Shown here one piece after another: positions 22,450 to 32,915 of a stretch of 64,000 nucleotides of DNA. Origin of the DNA: Anagrus nilaparvatae. Its lineage: Eukaryota > Arthropoda > Insecta > Hymenoptera > Mymaridae. The notes beneath the pieces are model-generated. The model had not been told where the DNA came from, made no database searches, and worked only from the letters and a program-made list of their open reading frames with translations. Location: NCBI GenBank assembly GCA_022575985.1, contig JAKSXM010000014.1:24366001-24430000 (forward strand). The letters are read 5' to 3'. Within the stretch, counting starts at the first letter, position 1; the number at the start of each line of letters is the position of its first letter. The translations under genes were made by a program, and so were the position numbers.

Positions 22450-24376
22450 TAGCCTTATTATTCTATAGCTCTATGTCCCTAAACCTGAATTATTATAAGC
22501 CCCTAAATCCGGAAGTCCCTAAATCGAAATTACCCTTATCGAAAAGTGCATTTGCCCCCCCCCCCCTAATATAGCACAATTTACCTTCCCAAAAAGTGAA
22601 ATGCTTGATACACCCCCCTCTGTTTGTTCCGTGTTAAAAAAATGATTTTCACTCATTTAAAATTTTTAATTTTTGCATTAATGCAAGCACCGAGCCAAAA
22701 TGGGACTTAAAAATTTTTTAACAAGAATCAAAGATTTATAAAAATTTTTTATTTTATTTTATAATAAAAATTTTTTTCGACCTTGTTGGACCAATAATAA
22801 ATCTTTTCAATTTATAACTATAAATTCACTTTTTTGATACGTGGATATAATTTATATCTCTTTTAATTAACGTACCCAGTAGTTTGCTATTCATCAAAAT
22901 GAATTTTTTATTGTAACTTTGATTTTAAAATTTAGAAAAAATGGAAATTTATGTTATTTGCGACTATATAAAAAAATGTAGCTGTCACAACCAGTAATAC
23001 TCCAGTCAAAACGCGGTTTAGGGTGTATTTTCAGCTACTGACATGAGATTTGCTCTACTATATGTTTTTTGGGTCGCTGATCATGAAAATCGGGGTTATT
23101 TCCGGCCGAAATTTGCGGAACACCCTTAAATTTGCAAAAACTACCCCAAAAAGGGTTTTTTTTGATACATTAGCAAACTGAGTTTATAGATTTAGCTAAG
23201 AATTGGTCTTATGGGGTTTTTTAGGTCGCTGATCAAGAATTTGGGGGAATTTTCAATAAATAATTAATATTTCACCCTTAAATTAGCAAAAACAACCCCT
23301 AAAAAGGGTGTTTTTGCTATTTTCGCACTTTGAGCGACCAAATTAGATCCTTACTGGTTTTTTGGATTGCTGATCAATAATTTAAGGAGTTTTTTTTTGA
23401 ATAATCAATATTTTACCCTTAAATTTGCAAAAACAACCCCTAAAATTCTTGATCAGCGACCCAAAAAACCTGTATGGACATAATCTGGTCGCTCAAAGTG
23501 CAAAAATTTCAAAAACTGCACCTTCTTTTATGGTTAATTTTTGCTAATTTAAGGGTGAAATATTAATTGTTAATAGAAAACTACCAGAAATTCTTGTTCA
23601 GCGACCTAAAAAACCCCATAAGACCAATTCTTAGCTAAATCTATAAACTCAGTTTGCTAATGTATCAAAAAAAACCCTTTTTGGGGTAGTTTTTGCAAAT
23701 TTAAGGGTGTTCCGCAAATTTCGGCCGGAAATAACCCCGATTTTCATGATCAGCGACCCAAAAAACATATAGTAGAGCAAATCTCATGTCAGTAGCTGAA
23801 AATACACCCTAAACCGCGTTTTGACTGGAGTATTACTGGTTGTGACAGCTACATTTTTTTATATAGTCGCAAATAACATAAATTTCCATTTTTTCTAAAT
23901 TTTAAAATCAAAGTTACAATAAAAAATTCATTTTGATGAATAGCAAACTACTGGGTACGTTAATTAAAAGAGATATAAATTATATCCACGTATCAAAAAA
24001 GTGAATTTATAGTTATAAATTGAAAAGATTTATTATTGGTCCAACAAGGTCGAAAAAAATTTTTATTATAAAATAAAATAAAAAAATTTTATAAATCTTT
24101 GATTCTTGTTAAAAAATTTTTAAGTCCCATTTTGGCTCGGTGCTTGCATTAATGCAAAAATTAAAAATTTTAAATGAGTGAAAATCATTTTTTTAACACG
24201 GAACAAACAGAGGGGGGTGTATCAAGCATTTCACTTTTTGGGAAGGTAAATTGTGCTATATTAGGGGGGGGGGGGCAAATGCACTTTTCGATAAGGGTAA
24301 TTTCGATTTAGGGACTTCCGGATTTAGGGGCTTATAATAATTCAGGTTTAGGGACATAGAGCTATAGAATAATAAG
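22450..24376. repeat. 1.93 kb palindrome enclosing a foldback element
   Basis: The left outer arm GCCTTATTATTCTATAGCTC (22450) has its inverse at about 24357-24376. The symmetry runs inward through CCTAAACCTGAATTATTATAAG, the C/G tracts (22556 versus 24264), GTTCCGTGTTAAAAAAATGA and the TTGTTGGACCAATAATAAATC region. It continues up to TGTAGCTGTCACAACCAGTAA and its inverse, which directly flank the inner foldback (22998-23832). The centre is near 23415. Arm identity looks very high. The arms contain half of the G-tract/minisatellite element. Confidence 0.85.
22998..23832. repeat. Foldback element 4 of the ACTCCAGTCAAA family
   Basis: The termini are TACTCCAGTCAAAACGCGG and CCGCGTTTTGACTGGAGTA. 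The arms carry modules with GGGTCGCTGATCATGAAAATCGG, GGCCGAAATTTGCGGAACACCC, TTAAATTTGCAAAAAC and AACCCCTAAAAAGGG. They converge on a short centre near 23390-23450. The immediate flanks are TAA on the left and TTA on the right. These are mirror images, as expected when the surrounding palindrome includes the flanks, and not a normal target duplication. Confidence 0.85.
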
Positions 24377-24530
24377 GATATATTAAGAGCTTAAATTGAA
24401 TATGAACACCCATTAGTATCCTATAGAATACTATTTATTTAATGGTTACAAAATACTAGCGGTGATCTATGGTATAAATTTAAACACGTTCCATGTTTAT
24501 TGTTTGTGAATTCACAAACCGGTTGTAAGT
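24198..24530. repeat. G-tract/minisatellite element, copy 2
   Basis: It starts AACACGGAACAAACAGAGGGGGG and has a run of twelve G near 24264. Next come three GATTTAGGGACTT/GGTTTAGGGACAT units. It closes with AAACACGTTCCATGTTTA and ACAAACCGGTTGTAAGTTTTTT. This is the same order as the copies at 2944 and 29735. Its left half is also present inverted at 22450-22645 as part of the palindrome. Confidence 0.65.
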
Positions 24531-24646
24531 TTTTTAATTTTCTTTAAGTTTCAAGACATTCGCAATCTTTTGAACGACAAAAAAAATTTTTGGCTGCCAC
24601 AACCAGAATCCCGGTGGCCAAAACTGAAATTTTTTTCAGTGTATTT
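24531..24646. repeat. Half copy of the CACTGAAAAAAA MITE
   Basis: TTTCAAGACATTCGCAATCTTTTGAACGAC, then GGCTGCCACAACCAGAATCCCGGTGGCC, then AAATTTTTTTCAGTGTA. This is one arm and one terminus of the family seen complete at 31017-31308. Confidence 0.6.
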
Positions 24647-24919
24647 CCTTTAAACGAAATTGTCCATACACAATTATTTGTTTATTTTTTGTTTTTTTAT
24701 TAATGGTTGAGATAAATTAAATGTAATATATAACTGAGCTATTTATTATATATTATATATTATTAGAATAAAAATAAAAATTAATTTCAGAAAACTTTAA
24801 AAAAAATTAATAGTTTTTTGCATTTAAAAGTTAGAATCGTGACTATGTTTAATTGCTAAAAAATAACAAAATCAAATATTTATAATTTTATTTATTTTTC
24901 ATGAAATTACGATTATCAG

Positions 24920-25755
24920 ATAATACGACCTTTCCAGACAATTATTAATGAACACATTTTTAAAAACTCGACCTTGTAATATTTACACTCAGACAGTGTA
25001 GTATTAAATTAAGAAAATTCATTAAGATGTTAGTTTAAAATTTTATGTTTCCTCATAGAGGAACCGTTGTGATAGATGAAATTTATTTTATAAAAATAAA
25101 TTTATATCAATTTGTCATATTCATCCCCTCAGATGGGATGGTATCATAGCAAAATAGAAAAAATCAATATTTTGATCTAAAAATGTTACCTAATAGGTAA
25201 TTTTGGCTGTTCTTTTCATTTCCGAAGTTCATTTTTATATGCAAACCCTAGAAAATGTGATATCATCCCCGAAATGTGGGAAATTTTTTTTAAATTGCTT
25301 AGACGTTATTTATCATCCCCTTACAGCTCATCTGAGGGGGTGATATGACAAATTGATATAAATTTATTTTTTTTGTATTACTAATAGTTCCTAGTAAAAT
25401 TTTATCTGTCCTGAGACTTTTTTTGGGGCCAGTATCATTTTAAATAACGCCTAAACAATTTTTTAAATTTACCCCACATTTAGGGGATATCACATTTCCT
25501 AGGGGTTTTACGTTAAAACGGACTTCGTAAATGAAAAAATCAGCCCCTTTTACCTACTAGGTAACTTTTTAAGCGAAATAACAATATTTTAATTTAAAAA
25601 AAATTCAAATGGCTTGTATTTGTCGATTAGGCGCTAATGGGTTAATTTAATACTACACTGTCTGATATATTTAGAGTGTAAATATTGTACCACCTATCAG
25701 CACTATTGTATTTAAAAATGTGTTCATTAATAATTGTCTGGAAAGGTCGTATTAT
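24920..25755. repeat. Inverted-repeat element with 45 bp termini and internal foldback
   Basis: ATAATACGACCTTTCCAGACAATTATTAATG...CACATTTTTAAA at the left is inverted at 25700-25755. A second pair, CAGACAGTGTAGTATTAAATTAA and TTAATTTAATACTACACTGTC, lies inside. Further in, about 25100-25590, there is a diverged palindrome centred near 25310 with TCATCCCCT/AGGGGGTGATATGACAAATTGATATAAATTTAT and ATGTGATATCATCCCCGAAATGTGGG versus CCCACATTTAGGGGATATCACAT. Non-coding. Confidence 0.75.
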
Positions 25756-26453
25756 TTAATAATGAAAAATACAGAGAATTCTGAAATTCGTGCCCACGGT
25801 GCTAAGATGTTCCAAAAATTGTTCGCTCGGTGCGAGATACTTCCACTAACCCAAGTTTAGTTTTAGCAATTAATACGTATTTAACTCAAATAACAAGATT
25901 TATGATAACTCTAATTTTCTCAAATGAAAATATAATATATTAAGAAAGAAAGTCCAGTGTTTTTAGTTTTTACGTACAGAATGTATCAGAAATCAAAATG
26001 AAACTTAATAAAATTTCTTATTTTCCCGAGATCATCAGTAATAAACTCAATGTTCCTTTTTTAAATACCCTCATATTCAACTAGAAATGTACTTGATTTT
26101 TTATATATTCTTACGGGTTCTATATCTATGATATATTTGGTACATGGAATCTAAACTGATAAACATTTATGAATATTTTATAAATTAAAGTTGATATAGT
26201 CGTGCAGAGAACCAATTCAAAATGGAACGCCTTAACGCCGTGCGCACGAATTTTAGAATATTCTGATAATACTTACGTGGTGTTTTCTAACTTGATTTCA
26301 TATATAATAAATTTATTTTTTTTAATTGCTTCGAGTATGAAAATAATTTTGATAACGATTAAAGTATAAATTAACAATTTTAAACTTCTCTACATCACTA
26401 TAAGTTAAGATTAACTAAATTATTCAAACATAGAATATAATTGTAGCTAAAAT
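25756..26453. other. Upstream region of the secreted six-exon gene, with a paralogous segment
   Basis: No coding region. The stretch at about 26010-26115 (AAAATTTCTTATTTT, AAACTCAATGT, TATTCAACTAGAAxTGTA, TTATATATTCTT) resembles 31800-31903 plus 32264-32285 downstream of the gene. This suggests that a segment carrying the 5' flank was duplicated. The promoter for the exon at 26454 must lie here. Confidence 0.45.
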
Positions 26454-29400
26454 ATGAAGTATTTACTTTGCTTAACTCTAGTATTTATGTCATTAAAATT
26501 TATTTTGGTAAATATTTATTCTATTAGAAGTTTATGTAACCTTAAATTAGTACAAAAATAAAATTAAAAAAATTTATTTATTAAATTTTTATTTTATTAT
26601 TTAATTAATATTAATTCAATAAAAGTTAGTGTAGGCATTACTGCGACGTACATTTTATAAATGCAAAAATAAAATAACATATATAATATATACCTAGATG
26701 AATTTATTATTATTATTATATAAAAAAATTTTTTTGAATTTATTATATTTTTTATTTCATAAAGGCTAATCCTTTATCTGAGGATGATGCAAATAAACAA
26801 TTTGAATTTTACATAAAAGTACATCTTAAAGAACCACTGGAAAAAATTAGTAATAAACTAATTAATTTGAATCCAAGAATAGAAAGAATTGGAAATTTAA
26901 AAGAATTTGATATCAATTTAATCGAAAAATCAGAAGTGGACAGTTTACAGGTACAAATAAAATATTCTATTAAATCCAGGGCTGGTATTAATTATAAAAA
27001 TTGCAGATACGTTAAAAAAAAGTTGCTTGGTTAATTCAAGTTATGATAAATTCGAGAATTAAGGGCTGTTAGGATCATTAAATAAACAAATGGAATCAAA
27101 ATTAACATATGGTATCAATCATTTGGAAAAAAAATATCTTAAGGTGCCAAAATCAACCCCTAAAAATATTTCACCCAGGTGATAAACCTGGTGAGCCTTC
27201 TAACCCGATGAGCTTTACATATATGATTTGTTATCATGCCATTAGCGTATATTTTCAACGATTTATTAAAAATCCTGTACCAAGGGAGATTTTTACCCCC
27301 CAGTTTAACCCATAAAAGTCATGTTTTTAATCAATTTCAAGACTCTTAGACCCAAATCTATCGCCGAATAACTTTTTTTATTATTGATACTTGAATAACA
27401 CGTGGTATCATCCCTTTAAAAAGAAAAAGTATTTTAAGGGTTTAAATCCAATTCCTAGCTGTATATTACCTATTTTGTAATGAGATAAAACTCATTCTTT
27501 CATGAAAAAATTATTATAAATATAAATATACGATTAAAATATTTTAATTACAAATATGCTGTGCAAAAAACACCCAGTGGTGGTTAGAACGACCTTACAA
27601 AGCGTTAAAATCCGTTATTGACACCATCGCAAATCATATAATAATGCGAAAATTTCTTGGACGGTATATTTGAGCCCAAAAGTCTTAAAATCAATTAAAA
27701 ACCTGACTCTTAGGGCTAAACAGAGGGGGGGGGGAATCACTCTTGGTACAGGATTTTTAACAAATCGTTGAAAACACATGCTAATGACACCATAACAAAT
27801 CATTTATGTAAAGCTCATCTGGTTAGAAAAAATCACCTGCGTGAAATATTTTTAGGGGTGGTTTTCGCCCCTTAAATTTTTTTTGTTGCAAATGATTGAT
27901 ACTATATGTTAATCAAGTATCAATAATACAAAAATATCGTTGACGGTATATTTCAACCTAAGTCTTGAAACTGAGAAATAACCAGACTTTTAGGGTAAAA
28001 CTGGGGGGTAATAATCACCCTCGGCACCGGATTTTTAACAAATCGTTAAAAACACATGCTAATGATACCATAGCAAATCATATATGTAAAGCTCATCTGG
28101 TTAGAAAAATCACCTTGGTGAAATATTTTTAGGGGTTGGTTTTCGCCCCTTAAAAAATTTTTATAATAATACCATATGTTATTTAAGTCTCAATGATTCG
28201 AAAATTTCTTTAATGGTATATTTGAGCCTAAAAGTCTTGAAACTGATTAAAAACCTGACTTTTAGGGTTAAACGGAGGAAAATATTACCCTTGGTACAGG
28301 ATTTTTAACAACATCGTTGAATACTAATGTTATTGGCACCATAACAAGGCATATATCTAAATCTCATCTGGTTAGAAAAAATCACCTTGGTGAAAAAATC
28401 TTTGGGGTTGGATATCACCCCTCGGAACCTATTTTTTACTAAAGCATTTAAAGCCCGGGCTAGTGGCACAAAACTAAAGAAACTGTCAAAATTTGATTCG
28501 TTTAGAATTGTTTCACCTAGGTGATATTTTTGGGGGTAATTTTGACCATTATAAGTAGACATGGAACCATTTCCCAAAGAAACTAATTGGCACATATGCT
28601 ACATTTTGTACGTACATTCATTAGCTAAAGTCCTTTGCGGTTACAATTTCATCACTTTAGGTAAAAAATTGTTTAACCCTTCCCCCTTTAGGTTGGCACA
28701 GGTGTTTTTATAAACCGATTTGGAATTTGCTTCGGGGGTTGGGGTGGTGTATTTAATAATATTCTAAATTTTCATCTGGTTAGAACATTTTTCAACATGG
28801 GTGATTTTTAGCTAACCAGCCTAGGCTAATTAGGAACACAAAGGCTCTTAACATATGCCTCAGTGGGCATCCTTACATAAGTAGTTCGGTCCATTTGCAA
28901 TTATGTTTGGTTAGTCAAGAAATCACCCTACATTGTATGGGCTCCGCTACTATAATATTTATATGTTAGTTTTCTCAGTGCAGTGAATTTAATCCTGACC
29001 TTGAAGCCTTATACATCAAAACTTTTATAGATTTCGATATTACTTGAGTCCGTGAAGGCATCAAAATTAAAAAAATTGGGCAGCAAAAAGTAATGAATAA
29101 TGAATTAAATTATTTAATTTTCAGGAAAAAATTAATAACTCTGATAACAGAGAGTCTTGTCAAAAAATATTTGACAGTTATATGGAAGTTTTAAAAAATA
29201 AGTCAAATCGTGATTTGTTAGAATTTAACACTGTTTCGAGTAATTGGGCAAATATTAACGAGGTATAAAAGCAATTATAAAATTTAAAAATTGAACGATA
29301 AAGAAAAATCTTAAATAGTTTATTATTTCTAGACTACATACCTTGTTCAAAACAGAATTGATTCTGAAATTAGCGATTGCAGTAAGAAAAATAATGTTCT

Positions 29401-30922
29401 GATAGAATTCAAAAAATGTATTTCAGAAAAAGAATTGCCAAAAAAAATTCGGTCCCTATTAAAAAAAGTTGAGGATTTAATAAGTTATGTTGATATTCAT
29501 GAAAAAGAAGACAGAAGAAAAACTTTTGAAACAAGAATTAAAATACCAGTTATGTATTGTATATTTCAAGGTCTAATAGACGATGGAGCAAAAAATAATA
29601 TGAGTATTTTAGAGGAATATGAAAAAATTGTACTTGATATGACTACCAGTGCATATATTATTAATTTTCAATTTTATGACCGTGATTATGATTTTTTGAA
29701 AGAATCGCTAATTACGGATTTACAGGTAAATTTTAATATGGAACATGTTTATAGGGAAGGGTACCTTGGGAATCTGAAAATCAAGGGTTGAGGGGAGGGA
29801 TCACAGGTGTCCGATTTAAGGGGTGAGGGGGTCAAACGGGAATTTCAATAGTTTGATTTATAGTCTTGGAATAATCTGCGCTTAGGGACTTAAAATAATT
29901 TCGATTTAGGGACTTATTAACAATAATTAAAGTTCAGGGACTTAAAATAATCTGGATTTAGGGACTTGTATTAATTCGGGTTAAGGGACTTAAATATATT
30001 TTGATTCAGGGATTTGAGTTTAGAGACTTTGAATAATTACGATTTAGGGAATTAGAATAATTAAAGTTTAGGAACTTAGAATAATCTGGGTTTAGTGAGT
30101 TGGAATTATCCAGGTTTAGGGACTTAGAAAATTTGATTTTAGGGACTTAGAATAATCTGGGTTTAGGAACTTGTAATAATTGGGGTTAAGGACCTTATAA
30201 TAATTTGGGTTTAATGTAATGTCACGTAAATTTATGTATTATATTTAGCTGTCAGCTACATAGTAAACATGTTAGGTTGGGCTTCCACAAACCGATTATA
30301 AGTTTTTTTAAATATTTTTAATTTCTTATTGTAATTTAATACTTTTATTTGAAATTTCTAGAAAAAGATTAACGATTCAAATAAAAAGGAAAAATGTCAA
30401 AAGATTTTTAATGAAAAAGCATTATCTTTTGAATTGTCACTAAAAATAAATATTGGTGGCTCTGGTTTTATTGAAGAACTTCAATTTCAGACTCTAGGAG
30501 TATTTTTTATTTTTAACAAACTTTCTGATTGCTCTGCTTAAATTTTCATGCAAATGCTTGAAATATACTAATTCAAACATATTAAAATTCAAGCTGAGCA
30601 ACCTGACAGTGAACATTCAAAAAATAAAATTAACAAATTAAATTAAATGTTGCAGGAAATAAAAAATTTAAAAAGGAAAGTTAAGACTCAGATAGATCAT
30701 TGTATCAAAAGTTACGATGATTTACTATCAATAAAAGAAAAATGTAAAATAAGTGATGACATACTTGAAGAGATTAAAACTACTTTAGAAAATGTCGAAT
30801 ATTCCATTCAAAAGTTTAAAGAAGATATTAGCCAAGTAATAAAAGAAACTAAAGATGATTTAATGAATAATAAATTTGAAAAACATTTTAAGGCTCCAAT
30901 TATGCAATGTTTAGAAGCTTAA
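26454..30922 (+). CDS. Secreted protein of 391 aa with duplicated four-cysteine module (six exons)
   Basis: Exons, all phase 0: 26454-26507, 26765-26950, 29125-29262, 29333-29725, 30362-30499, 30656-30922. Exon 1 encodes only a signal peptide (MKYLLCLTLVFMSLKFIL). Exon 2 gives 62 charged residues. Exons 3 and 5 are both 138 bases and share KINxSxNxxxxCQKIF. Exons 4 and 6 share a C-x12/13-C spacing, a helical Lys/Glu-rich stretch with LxxVExxI, and a closing KIPVMYC/KAPIMQC. The mature protein is therefore two tandem modules, each with four cysteines: one in exon 3 or 5 and three in exon 4 or 6. Splice sites are GT-AG and most are strong; the exon 5 donor GGA/GTATTT is the weakest. Introns 2, 4 and the flanks hold repeats. 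I do not recognise the family. A secreted, disulphide-linked helical protein is inferred; effector or venom-like roles are only a guess. AATAAA lies 50 bases past the stop. Confidence 0.7.
27105..28600. repeat. Intronic compound repeat: one unit forward, three or more inverted
   Basis: Within intron 2 of the secreted gene. A + unit at 27105-27360 (AACCCCTAAAAATATTTCACC, GAGCTTTACATATATGATTTGTTAT, AAAATCCTGTACCAAGG) is followed by inverted units at about 27640-27890, 27940-28160 and 28195-28430. Each inverted unit has TTGACGGTATATTTGAGCC-like, GGTACAGGATTTTTAACAAATCGTTGAA and AGCTCATCTGGTTAGAAAAAATCACC. The last motif recurs at 27814, 28092, 28362 and, decayed, 28768. It is another modular foldback design with sequence unrelated to the ACTCCAGTCAAA family. 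No protein coding capacity. Confidence 0.7.
29735..30280. repeat. G-tract/minisatellite element, copy 3, in intron 4
   Basis: It starts nine bases after the exon 4 splice donor with ATATGGAACATGTTTATAGGGAAGG. It contains about 14-15 copies of a roughly 24 base unit GGGACTTAGAATAATTxGGGTTTA (29850-30215), with lengths from about 22 to 28. It closes with AAACATGTTAGG and ACAAACCGATTATAAGTTTTTTT near 30305. This is the longest minisatellite of the three copies. Confidence 0.75.
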
Positions 30923-30971
30923 GTTAAAGCTTATTTATAATTAATTATCTTTTTATAAAGATATTTGCATA

Positions 30972-30977
30972 AATAAA
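30972..30977 (+). terminator. Poly(A) signal AATAAA of the secreted gene
   Basis: AATAAA begins 50 bases after the stop codon at 30922, in T-rich 3' flank. Position fits a normal short 3' UTR. Confidence 0.5.
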
Positions 30978-31016
30978 AATTTTTTAACATGATATAATTT
31001 TTAACATAATAATATA

Positions 31017-31308
31017 CACTGAAAAAAAATCCGCTTGTAGCAAGCGGAATTTTTTTTCTCGTCAAACGATTGCAAATGACTTGAAACGTAAAGAAAATTT
31101 AAAAAAAAATTTTTTTCCGCTTACTTGGGATATGCGTATATCGGTATGACGAGATTTGAGAAAATTTTGGAAAAAGAAAAGAAAAAATGTTTTTTTTAAA
31201 TTATCTTTACGTTTCAAGTCATTTGCAATTATTTGCAAAGAAAATAAAAATTCCGCTGGCCACAAGCGGAATTCCGCTAGCCGCAAGCGGATTTTTTTTT
31301 CAGTGTAG
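31017..31308. repeat. MITE of the CACTGAAAAAAA family, best copy
   Basis: The left end CACTGAAAAAAAATCCGCTTG and right end CGGATTTTTTTTTCAGTG are inverse. The arms continue with GCAAGCGGAATTTTTTTTCTCG, AACGATTGCAAATGACTTGAAACGTAAAG and the inverse at 31200-31250. The right arm has a doubled CCGCTxGCCxCAAGCGGAAT block. The centre, about 31115-31190, is unique. No coding sequence. Related relics lie at 13566 and 24531. Confidence 0.8.
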
Positions 31309-31877
31309 TATTTACTCTGATTACTATCCATGTATTTCAAAAATGCATGTTGTAACGTAAATAAAATAATGTCTTTAAATTTTGAAAAATTAATTCAAGT
31401 TTTATTGTTCTTTATAAGAGTAAGTTTACAGCTTTCTTAATATGATTCGATAAGTAAATGAGCTGTAAAAGGTATACGTGAGATCGACGTGTTTTTTAAT
31501 TTTTTTTTTAATTACATGTTTTTTAATCACGTTTATCAGGTTTACATTAATTAAATTTTGGAAATACATACAAAATATAGCTATTAAAAAACTATAATTT
31601 ACGTCGGTTTAATGATGAGTTGACAAAATTTTAACATAGAAAAATAATGTAATGTACATATTGAACAACGCGCGATCTATATTTAATTAGGAAACAAAAA
31701 AGTATGTAGAACGTCAAATAACGAATCATATAGCAAACAAAGATAATTAAATTTTTGATAGTACAAAATTTAACGATTAAAAATTGAATGAATAGATATA
31801 ATGAAATAAAATTTCTTATTTTCCATATTAATAAGTACATTAATGGTAAGAAACTCAATGTATCTTTTTTATATATT

Positions 31878-32503
31878 CAACTAGAAGTGTATTTGATTTG
31901 TTAGGCCCTCTCTACACCAGCACATAATCATGTTTTATGATAATTATGTTTGTTAGATATTTTGTGGTGTAGCTGGGATATTCGAAATTAAAATTATTAC
32001 AAAGTGGCGCCACTAGTAATATTAGTAAATATTTTTAATAAAAATTAAACAATATAATGTAATTAAATGGTATTTTAATTGTAGATTAAGTTATTTATTA
32101 TAAAAATTATACACAATTTATGTAACTAATAAGTTTTTAATGGATTATAATTAAATATGTAATATTGAGGTTATGTTTTTAGTACAGTGTAGCTGGAAAA
32201 AAAATATCCAACAAACATGATTATCATAAAACATGATTATGTGCTGGTGTAGAGAGGGCCTTATATATTCTTGCGGATTCATTTCCCTTGCGAGATTATG
32301 GAATAACAGGCAATTGATTTGTATTACATGCATATTTTCATCTAAAGCCATGAATTTGGTGCTTTGAATGTAATATATTTTATTCAACTATAATATTTGT
32401 TACCACAAAGTGGTCCGATTTGATTTCAAATATATTTTCTCGCAAGGGAAATGAATCCGAAAGAATATATAAGAAATCAAATACTTTTCTAGTTGAATAT
32501 GTT
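31878..32503. repeat. Older inverted repeat interrupted on one arm by a MITE
   Basis: The left arm TATTCAACTAGAAGTGTATTTGATTTG (31876-31902), continued after the MITE by TATATTCTTGCGGATTCATTTCCCTTGCGAGA (32263-32294), is the inverse of 32434-32500. That stretch reads TCTCGCAAGGGAAATGAATCCGAAAGAATATATAAGAAATCAAATACTTTTCTAGTTGAATA in pieces. The two arms are thus the same sequence with and without the inserted element at 31904-32260. Confidence 0.75.
31904..32260. mobile_element. Harbinger-type MITE with TTA target duplication
   Basis: Terminal inverted repeats start GGCCCTCTCTACACCAGC and end GCTGGTGTAGAGAGGGCC. Pairing extends for about 65 bases (ACATAATCATGTTTTATGATAAT, GTTGGATATTTT-like). 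TTA is duplicated exactly at 31901-31903 and 32261-32263. A TTA duplication is characteristic of PIF/Harbinger elements. The 230 base middle has no coding capacity. Two related copies of the flanking DNA lack the insertion (near 26096 and in the inverted arm at 32467), which supports the ends. Confidence 0.85.
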
Positions 32504-32887
32504 CATTGTCAAACGCCTGACGTTATTTATAATTTAGGTAAAAATAAAATGGTCAATTTAAGGCAAAAAATAATAAACTTCTTTATTTATATGTTGTCAA
32601 CGTTTCACCTGTTTTCAGGCCTCTTCAGGACTAAAATAAGAATATTTGAAAAATATAATGGTTTACATAGAATTATTTTGAGTAAACATATAACAAAAAC
32701 ATACCAAAAAAATTTTTGAAAATAAATTATTTTATATAGTTCTTACAAACAATAGAATATTCATAGTCGCAACCTATTATGTTAACTAGGTGAACCTAAA
32801 AGATTTTTTAATTTATAAATATGACATATATATATATATATACATAACAGAAATTTAAAACAACAACTGCATAAACTCACATGACTC

Positions 32888-32915
32888 TTAGGGAGCATTG
32901 ACACGAGAAAAAAAT
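32888..32915 (+). mobile_element. Candidate left terminus of the PIF/Harbinger element
   Basis: TTA followed by GGGAGCATTGACACGAG lies 259 bases before the first coding exon of the MADF gene. A TTA target next to a G-rich terminus is typical of PIF/Harbinger ends. The opposite end cannot be compared because the element is cut off by the satellite at about 36677. The position is an inference. Confidence 0.35.

Noticed and set aside
22998..23832. TAA/TTA as a true target duplication of foldback 4
   Set aside because: The flanks are mirror images, not direct repeats, because the surrounding palindrome includes them.
28305..28595. 96-codon minus-strand frame in intron 2
   Set aside because: Lies within the modular repeat of the intron; similar chance frames occur in sister units but are not conserved between them.
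31062..31340. 92-codon minus-strand frame
   Set aside because: Lies inside the CACTGAAAAAAA MITE; it is open because of arm composition and has no homology I recognise.
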